The position numbers and the translations under genes are program-made. A stretch of 12,085 nucleotides of DNA from Candidatus Peribacteraceae bacterium (GTDB taxonomy: Bacteria > Patescibacteriota > Gracilibacteria > Peribacterales > Peribacteraceae): positions 1-12,085 of the forward strand of contig JABFSS010000042.1 in assembly GCA_013140485.1 (NCBI GenBank), written 5' to 3'. Positions 4,710-10,259 of this stretch are shown here, in pieces; within the stretch, counting starts at the first letter, position 1; each line of letters starts with the position of its first letter. The notes beneath the pieces were generated by a model. The model made no database searches and was not told the origin of the DNA. It saw nothing but the letters and a program-made list of their open reading frames with translations.

Positions 4710-7224
4710 ACTTCAGGTCTACTTTTCCTTCTTCCTTCACGTCCGTCTCCGAATGACTCCGTACCTCCGCATCCGAGACCGTCAACAATTGCTTGCCGAT
4801 CCGCACGATCCGCTGGATATCGTTCGCACCACCGTACCAGTAGCTGCCCGCTTTGATGAAGTCGTCCGTGTTGTCGTAGTGCGTGATGGTACCGCGTAGA
4901 TCGAATCCCTTCGCGAGACTCACGTCGTAGACGTAGGCGCCTTGGAAGACAGTGTTTGCTTCTGCGCTTTTGGGAGATCCTGCCGGTCTCTTCGTGACCA
5001 TGATGGGGAAGGCGAGGAGGTCGCGTTCTTTATCGAACAACAGCGCTTTGTGATTGGTCAGCAGCGGGCTGTCGGTTCCGCGGTCGCCGATGACGGTCAC
5101 GGCCATCTGCTTGGGGTTGGCGACATCGGTCACATCGAACATTGCCATCTTCAATCCCTGCACTGCCGTGTAGTAGATCGCGTCGGTCGAGTGCACTTTG
5201 TCGGCATCGATGGATTCATCCACGTCTTTTCCGAAGCCGATCACATGCGTGGCGTCGTACGGGTGCAGGTAGTTGCTGAAGCCGGGGATTTTGAGCGCTC
5301 CAAGCACCCTCGGGCTGCGCGGATTGCTCATATCAAGAACGAAGAACGGGTCGACGGTCTTGAAGGTGACCATGTATGCGCGGTCGCCCATGAAACGTAC
5401 TGAGTAGATAGTCTCGCCCGGCGCGATGCCTTCGACGGCACCGACCTGTTCCATGCTCATATTAAGGACGTGGACGTTGTTACTGGAAGGAACCTGCGTT
5501 ACGCCCCACGACTCGCCGACGGTCGTCGCGATGCGGAAGTGACTCTCATTTTCGTCCATCGAGAATTGATTCAGGATATGACCCGGCACTTCGCCCTCCG
5601 CTTTCAGTTCCACGCCTGCATCGGTGAATGCGAAGCGGTAGATGCGGGTTTGCTCGGTATTTTCGGAGGTCATCGCATTCCAGGAATAATTCCACCGCGT
5701 CGTCGCGACGTAGAGGTTTTGCAGCGATGCGTAGACGTTCTCCGCGCTGCCCAGGACCACGGTCGTCTTCACGTCTTTTGAAAGATCATCGGTCGGCACC
5801 ACGGCGACCGTCATGTACTGGGGAGAGGGGACACGGGGGAGAATCGCGATCCGATTGCACGGAGCCGCGTCGACGGTCTTCCCCGTTTTGGAATCTTCGA
5901 TTTGCGGAACGAGCTTCACGTTTGCGTCTGCTTCCAGAATGTGCGGGCCGCCGTAATAGAAGGGCTGCTGGAGGACGAGGTAGAGTTTGCTTCCGATCTT
6001 GCGGGTCGAGACGGAATTGCCGTCGATGCTCACCGTCCTGCTCAGCTTCGGTTGTGCGGCGTTCGAGACGTCGTAGATGCGTACGTCCGTCCGCTGGGCG
6101 TAGTACCCCGGCCACGGGTAGATGTCCGGGGCGATCATTTTGGCGCTGTCCCGGACCATCGGGACGGGCTGGTTCATAAAGGAGTGCTGCCCGATGACGA
6201 TCAACTTTCCGTCATCCACGTACATCTCCGTCGGCGTCATATCCGCGCTCACGTCGATCGTGCTCTCGAGCTTCATCGACGAGGCCGGAGTCGCGCGGAT
6301 GATTCTGATCAACGGCTTCTCGCGGTTGCTGAGAACATAGAGGAACGTGCCGTCGGTCTTGACGATGTCGGCTTCGTCAACGCCCTCGACTTGGACGTTT
6401 GTCTGCGAGTAATCGCCGCCCGCTTGATTCGTTGCCTTCGATGCGGATGGCGCCGCCGCCGCGTCTTCCATCACCGCGTTTCCGCGCATGTACATCATTT
6501 CCGGACCACCGGAGCTCTGCGCCGCGGTTGCGAAGGCCTGCAGGTCGGCGCAGGTCTTGGGATACTGGACGGCGTCGGATGCGGTGTTGATGCTCAGTGC
6601 CGGATTCTGGAGGTTCAGGAGTCCCTTGGTCGGCTGGTCGGTTTTCCGCTCCGTCAATCTCCACATCATTTCGGCCATTTCGCCGCGAGTGAGGAACGAA
6701 TCCAACTTCGCGACCGACGCGGGGATCGCTTTCGCAGACTCCAGCAAGCGCACGGTTCCCGTGTACCACTCTTCGCCTTCTTCGCGAAATGTCGAAGAAT
6801 ACGTTGAGGCGAGAATCTTCGCGGCTTCGGCGAAATTGATGTCGTTATCCGGCCGGAACGTGCCGTCGGGGTAACCGCTGACGGCGTTGGTGCCCCGCAT
6901 CACGCACACATACGGAGCGAACCATGCGTTTGCCGGTACGTCCTTCAACGGAGTTTTTTCGTCTTTGCAGTCGTCCATCACGTGTTGATCGAACGCCGCC
7001 GAGGCAATGACCTTCACGAATTCGGCTCGGTTGATGAAGGAACCCGGTTTAAATGTGCCGTTGGCGTACCCCTGCAGAACGCCTTTTGCCTGCAGCGCAT
7101 TGATCGCCGTCTGGTACTGCGTCGACGCTTTCACGTCGGTGAACGCGAGCGCGGGGAGCGGAAGTATTCCCGTCACGAGGACGGACATCGAGAGAAGCGC
7201 GAGAGTACGGGGAGAGCGAAACAT
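4708..7224 (-). CDS. Exported SLH-domain protein with C-terminal beta-propeller (Beta_propel family)
   Basis: An 838-aa secreted surface protein. Residues 1-27 are a signal peptide with cleavage after A-L-A (27). SLH domain 1 spans about 28-77 (FTDV at the start, GYANGTFKPG, NRAEFVKV). SLH 2 spans about 95-143 (KDVPANAWFAPYV, GYPDGTFRPDNDI, FAEAAKIL). SLH 3, about 150-192, is degenerate and lacks the GYxDGTFxP core but keeps LTRGEMAEMM. A linker rich in Ala, Ser and Gln follows. From about 272 on it matches the hallmark of the secreted beta-propeller family (Pfam Beta_propel): SQTNVQVEGVDEADIVKTDG, then repeated strand motifs to the C-terminus. SLH domains bind pyruvylated or similar cell-wall polysaccharide, so the protein is probably anchored to the envelope with the propeller displayed; its ligand is unknown. 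The start is supported by the signal peptide; the leader is pyrimidine-rich with no Shine-Dalgarno. It lies 51 nt downstream of tmk. Confidence 0.9.
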   Translation of the reverse strand: MFRSPRTLALLSMSVLVTGILPLPALAFTDVKASTQYQTAINALQAKGVLQGYANGTFKPGSFINRAEFVKVIASAAFDQHVMDDCKDEKTPLKDVPANAWFAPYVCVMRGTNAVSGYPDGTFRPDNDINFAEAAKILASTYSSTFREEGEEWYTGTVRLLESAKAIPASVAKLDSFLTRGEMAEMMWRLTERKTDQPTKGLLNLQNPALSINTASDAVQYPKTCADLQAFATAAQSSGGPEMMYMRGNAVMEDAAAAPSASKATNQAGGDYSQTNVQVEGVDEADIVKTDGTFLYVLSNREKPLIRIIRATPASSMKLESTIDVSADMTPTEMYVDDGKLIVIGQHSFMNQPVPMVRDSAKMIAPDIYPWPGYYAQRTDVRIYDVSNAAQPKLSRTVSIDGNSVSTRKIGSKLYLVLQQPFYYGGPHILEADANVKLVPQIEDSKTGKTVDAAPCNRIAILPRVPSPQYMTVAVVPTDDLSKDVKTTVVLGSAENVYASLQNLYVATTRWNYSWNAMTSENTEQTRIYRFAFTDAGVELKAEGEVPGHILNQFSMDENESHFRIATTVGESWGVTQVPSSNNVHVLNMSMEQVGAVEGIAPGETIYSVRFMGDRAYMVTFKTVDPFFVLDMSNPRSPRVLGALKIPGFSNYLHPYDATHVIGFGKDVDESIDADKVHSTDAIYYTAVQGLKMAMFDVTDVANPKQMAVTVIGDRGTDSPLLTNHKALLFDKERDLLAFPIMVTKRPAGSPKSAEANTVFQGAYVYDVSLAKGFDLRGTITHYDNTDDFIKAGSYWYGGANDIQRIVRIGKQLLTVSDAEVRSHSETDVKEEGKVDLK

Positions 7225-7275
7225 AGAGAAGAGGAGGGGAGTGACGTTTGGAATAACGAATGAAACGCCGAAAGG

Positions 7276-7863
7276 TTACAGGAGAGGTTTCACGATCTCC
7301 CAAATTTCTTCCGCGCAGTCTTCTTTTTTTCCCGACGTGTCGACGATGCGAATTGTGCGGTCATCCTCGGCCATCGCCCGGTACCCCGCGTGGATTTTTT
7401 TCTGGAGTTCTTCTTTCTCAAAGACTTCTTTCTCACTGCGCCGCGCCAGACGCTCGAGGCAGATCTGCAGCGGCGGCAACGTGAAGATCACGCAGTCAGG
7501 TTGCAGAAATTTTGTGTTCAGTTTTTTGAGCTGATCTGAAGCAAGTCCCTGCGCTTCCGCATAGACGATCGTGGAGTGCCAGTAGCGGTCGCAGACGATG
7601 TTTTTTCCTTCCTGCAGCGCGGGCTCGATCACGTTTTTCACGTGCCATGCCCGGTCGGTGGTGAAGAGAAACTGCAGTTCCATGGGATCCGCCTCACCGG
7701 TCTTCAAAAATTCCCGAATCTGCTTTCCGACGGGTCCGTCCGTCGGTTCGGACGTCGCGAGGACAAGCTCGCCGGCGGCTCTAAGACGCTCAGCAAGCAT
7801 CGCCACATGGGTCGAGGTTCCTGCCGCGTCGGGGCCGTCCAGAACGATGAAGAGTGCTGCCAT
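7276..7863 (-). CDS. tmk: Tmk, thymidylate kinase
   Basis: Phosphorylates dTMP to dTDP with ATP, an essential step of dTTP synthesis. At 195 aa it is slightly shorter than the E. coli enzyme. Visible landmarks are FIVLDGPDAAGTST (5-18) as the P-loop, EPTDGPVGKQIREF (39-52) in place of the REPGGT loop, the DRY motif (92-94) with S97, and a LID-like segment RRSEKEVFEKEEL (141-153). The P-loop reads GPDAAGTST where the family has GxDGxGKST: the Walker A lysine position is Thr16 and the preceding Gly is Ala13. The rest of the sequence is well preserved, so this is probably a functional variant rather than a decayed gene. The start at 7863 is supported by a TATACT -10 ending exactly 6 nt before the ATG. 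Confidence 0.9.
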   Translation of the reverse strand: MAALFIVLDGPDAAGTSTHVAMLAERLRAAGELVLATSEPTDGPVGKQIREFLKTGEADPMELQFLFTTDRAWHVKNVIEPALQEGKNIVCDRYWHSTIVYAEAQGLASDQLKKLNTKFLQPDCVIFTLPPLQICLERLARRSEKEVFEKEELQKKIHAGYRAMAEDDRTIRIVDTSGKKEDCAEEIWEIVKPLL

Positions 7864-7869
7864 GGACCG

Positions 7870-7875
7870 AGTATA
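7870..7875 (-). promoter_or_regulatory. -10 TATACT, 6 nt before the tmk ATG (leaderless promoter)
   Basis: On the minus strand TATACT (5/6 consensus) ends exactly 6 nt before the ATG. No -35 is recognisable at the expected distance. The 152-nt region 7864-8015 is a divergent promoter region shared with the glucan operon; on the plus strand I see only weak candidates such as TGG-TAACGT (7974-7982) and cannot fix a start site. Confidence 0.5.
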
Positions 7876-8015
7876 GCCCGGATTTGCCGTTTCTCAGGGG
7901 TTCTTTGACGGGCGTGGGCAGAGAGATACAAAACCCTCTTTTTTGGCTTTTTCTAGCTCTTTATTGGTTTTCGTGGTAACGTATTTCACCCCTCTTCCGT
8001 CCTCTCAATCACAGT

Positions 8016-9542
8016 ATGGACACACGTGGCAAGCGACAGGCGATCACCCCCGTCATTCTGGTTGCGGCGATAGTATGCATGGCGTGGTACTTGATGATGC
8101 TTTTGCAGCCGGCGAACATCGGTAATCCCGTCGCATTCGGGCTCTTGCTGATTGCCGAATCCATCGTGGTGGTGCAGCTGCTCGGTGCGTGGATCACGAT
8201 CATCATCGGCCCGCCTCTGCAGCCGCGCTTCGACGTGATCGCTGCGAAGAAGGCTTTGGAGAGCAGTCCCACACTCGCAGGAAAAGTCGCGGTCTTCGTG
8301 ACCGTGTGCGGCGAGCCGCTGGAGCTCATCACGGAAACCTTTATCGCGGCCCGCGACATCGCTTTTCCGCATGAGACGTACGCTCTCGACGACGGCAAAT
8401 CCGACGACGTCAAAGCGCTCGCGAACCGCCTGGGCATCGGTTACCTCCGCCGCCCGGACAACGCCGGATGGAAAGCCGGCAACATCAATCACGCGTTGCA
8501 GAACGTCGAATGCGACTCCTTCGCGATTTTCGACAGTGACCACGTGGCGAAGCCGGAATTCCTGATCGAGACGCTGCCGTGGCTCCTCGCCGATACGGAA
8601 GTCGCCTTCGTGCAGACGCCGCAGTATCTGGTCAACCGCGACTCGTTCATCGCCGGCGGCATCGCCGAATCGCAGGAGGCTTTCTACAGCCATATCCAAC
8701 CCGCCAAGGACCGCTTCAACGCGGCGTTCTGCGTGGGCACAAACGTCCTCTTCCGCACAGCCGCGCTCCAGGAAATCGGCGGGATGTACGACAAGTCCCG
8801 CAGCGAAGACATCTGGACGTCGCTGCTTCTCCACGAAGCGGGATGGAAGTCCGTGTTCGTCCCGATGATTCTCGCGCACGGGCAGGCGCCCGAGACCGTC
8901 GACGGATACTTGCGCCAGCAGTTCCGCTGGGCGAGCGGAGGATATGAACTGCTGTTCAAAAAGAATCCTCTCTTCATCAAGACGCTCACCCTCGACCAGA
9001 AACTCCAGTACCTGCACACGATCCTCTTCTTCCTGAGCGGTTTCTCCGTGGCCATCTTTTATATCTTGCCGCTCTTGTACGTCTACTTCGGATGGCGCGC
9101 GATGGACGTGGACGGCGGTTTCGTGACGTGGGCGACGCACTACGCCCCGTACTTCGGCATGATCATCCTCTCCACGGCGCATCTGCTGGGACGCTGGCCG
9201 CGCTGGAGGACGTACGTCACGGCTTTGGGAGCGTTTTCGGCCCATATTTCTGCGAGCATCGGCGTTCTCACCAACCTTCGCTTGCAATGGAATCCGTCGG
9301 GCGTCGTCCGTAGCAATATCGACTACGTGAAACCCGTCATGGTCCACTTGCTCCTCCTGCTGCTCTCCGTCGGCGCGATTCCCGTGCTGCTCATGACCGA
9401 GCGCGACGCGGGGATGGGCGTCATGACGTCCGTCTGGCTCGTGCTCAACAGTCTCACGCTTGCAGAACTCTGCCGCCGCGCGATTCCCGCTCGTGACGAG
9501 CGCGCGCCGGTGGTCTCCTCCGGATACGCCGCTGTCGCCTGA
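8016..9542 (+). CDS. Membrane-embedded processive GT2 beta-glucan synthase (cellulose/curdlan synthase-like)
   Basis: A 508-aa inner-membrane polysaccharide synthase that polymerises a nucleotide sugar, probably UDP-glucose, and passes the chain through its own channel. Two membrane helices (about 10-30, 39-64) precede the catalytic domain, which shows the processive GT2 signature in order: D125-D126-G-K, the D173-S-D175 metal site, the FCVGTN acceptor motif, S263-E-D265 (TED position, catalytic base Asp265) and Q301-Q-F-R-W305 (QxxRW). Four or five helices follow (about 334-358, 374-393, 400-420, 438-460, 466-486). There is no C-terminal PilZ domain, so direct c-di-GMP control like that of BcsA is not expected. 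Product specificity cannot be read from the motifs; hyaluronan, chitin and cellulose synthases share them. The downstream endo-beta-1,3-glucanase points to beta-1,3-glucan. It is the first gene of the operon; the next ATG follows its TGA after 5 nt. Confidence 0.85.
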   Translation: MDTRGKRQAITPVILVAAIVCMAWYLMMLLQPANIGNPVAFGLLLIAESIVVVQLLGAWITIIIGPPLQPRFDVIAAKKALESSPTLAGKVAVFVTVCGEPLELITETFIAARDIAFPHETYALDDGKSDDVKALANRLGIGYLRRPDNAGWKAGNINHALQNVECDSFAIFDSDHVAKPEFLIETLPWLLADTEVAFVQTPQYLVNRDSFIAGGIAESQEAFYSHIQPAKDRFNAAFCVGTNVLFRTAALQEIGGMYDKSRSEDIWTSLLLHEAGWKSVFVPMILAHGQAPETVDGYLRQQFRWASGGYELLFKKNPLFIKTLTLDQKLQYLHTILFFLSGFSVAIFYILPLLYVYFGWRAMDVDGGFVTWATHYAPYFGMIILSTAHLLGRWPRWRTYVTALGAFSAHISASIGVLTNLRLQWNPSGVVRSNIDYVKPVMVHLLLLLLSVGAIPVLLMTERDAGMGVMTSVWLVLNSLTLAELCRRAIPARDERAPVVSSGYAAVA

Positions 9543-9547
9543 TTGCC

Positions 9548-10258
9548 ATGAAGTTTTCTTCCATTCTCACCGCCGGCCTCGTGCTCATCGCGTTCGTTGC
9601 GATCCAGAGCTGGGTGCTCGCCCGCACGTTCATCGCGCCGCGCGTCTTCACGGCATTCGAAGCGAGCATTGAGGGAGATACCGTCGACGTGCGCACGCCG
9701 ATCCAGGGAATGATCCGCAATGTTCTGGTGCAGGAGAACCAGCGGGTGCAAGAAGACCAAGTGCTCTTCACCATCACCCGTATCGTCACCGATCCGGCGA
9801 CGCTCGCCTGGCGGCACGATGATCTGCCGATTTTGGCGGTGCAGCCCGGCATCGTCACCAAGGTCGACGCACGCACGGGTCTGTTCGTGCAGGCGGACCA
9901 GAAGCTCGCCACCATCGTCGATAATTCTCCCGAAACCATGCGCATCCGCGCCGTGCTGGACGTGGACGCCGACGACGCGCACCGGATCCGTCCGGGCATG
10001 GCTGCCGGCGTGACGGCGAAATTCCTCAACGGCGGCGATGTCATCGACGCATTGGTCGCGAGCGTGGATCCCGTCTACGATGCGTACGCGAAGCGGCTCA
10101 CCGTCGAACTCCGATTGCTTCGCTATCCCGAGGGCATCGAGACGATGCCGCTCGGCCTGCCCGTCGAGGCGTGGGTGCAGCAGGAACGCAAGTCCAACGA
10201 CAACGTCGTGATCGGCGTCTACACCTGGCTCTTCCCGCATTCCCGCGCCGGCAATTGA
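9548..10258 (+). CDS. Short HlyD/Alg44-like membrane-anchored adaptor without coiled-coil hairpin
   Basis: A 236-aa protein with an N-terminal membrane anchor (about 4-26). It has two half-motifs of the biotinyl-lipoyl-like domain of membrane fusion proteins: GDTVDVRTPIQGMIRNVLVQENQRVQEDQVLFTI (43-76) and ILAVQPGIVTKVDARTGLFVQADQKLATIVD (95-125). A beta-barrel-like domain (about 130-215) with RPGMAAGVTAKF follows. Only about 18 residues join the two halves, so the alpha-helical hairpin that reaches an outer-membrane channel is absent, as in the periplasmic part of alginate Alg44. It probably sits outside the cytoplasmic membrane against the synthase and receives or guides the nascent glucan. 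The 5-nt gap upstream and 1-nt gap downstream place it firmly in the operon. A transport adaptor for small molecules is less likely, since no ABC, RND or MFS pump is adjacent. Confidence 0.75.
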   Translation: MKFSSILTAGLVLIAFVAIQSWVLARTFIAPRVFTAFEASIEGDTVDVRTPIQGMIRNVLVQENQRVQEDQVLFTITRIVTDPATLAWRHDDLPILAVQPGIVTKVDARTGLFVQADQKLATIVDNSPETMRIRAVLDVDADDAHRIRPGMAAGVTAKFLNGGDVIDALVASVDPVYDAYAKRLTVELRLLRYPEGIETMPLGLPVEAWVQQERKSNDNVVIGVYTWLFPHSRAGN

Positions 10259-10259
10259 T

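Noticed and set aside
5902..6807. Plus-strand open frame (301 codons) inside the SLH/beta-propeller gene
   Set aside because: Composition is His/Arg/Val-rich and featureless; the minus strand encodes the recognisable VEGVDEADIVKTDG segment across the same bases.
7986..9347. Long minus-strand open frame (453 codons) opposite the GT2 gene
   Set aside because: It is a shadow of GC-rich codons: the translation is Arg/Asp/Glu/His-rich without domain motifs, while the plus strand carries the full GT2 signature and membrane helices.
9323..10240. Minus-strand open frame (305 codons) opposite the adaptor gene
   Set aside because: Same GC-rich shadow effect; the plus-strand adaptor has a membrane anchor and paired lipoyl motifs and fits the operon spacing.
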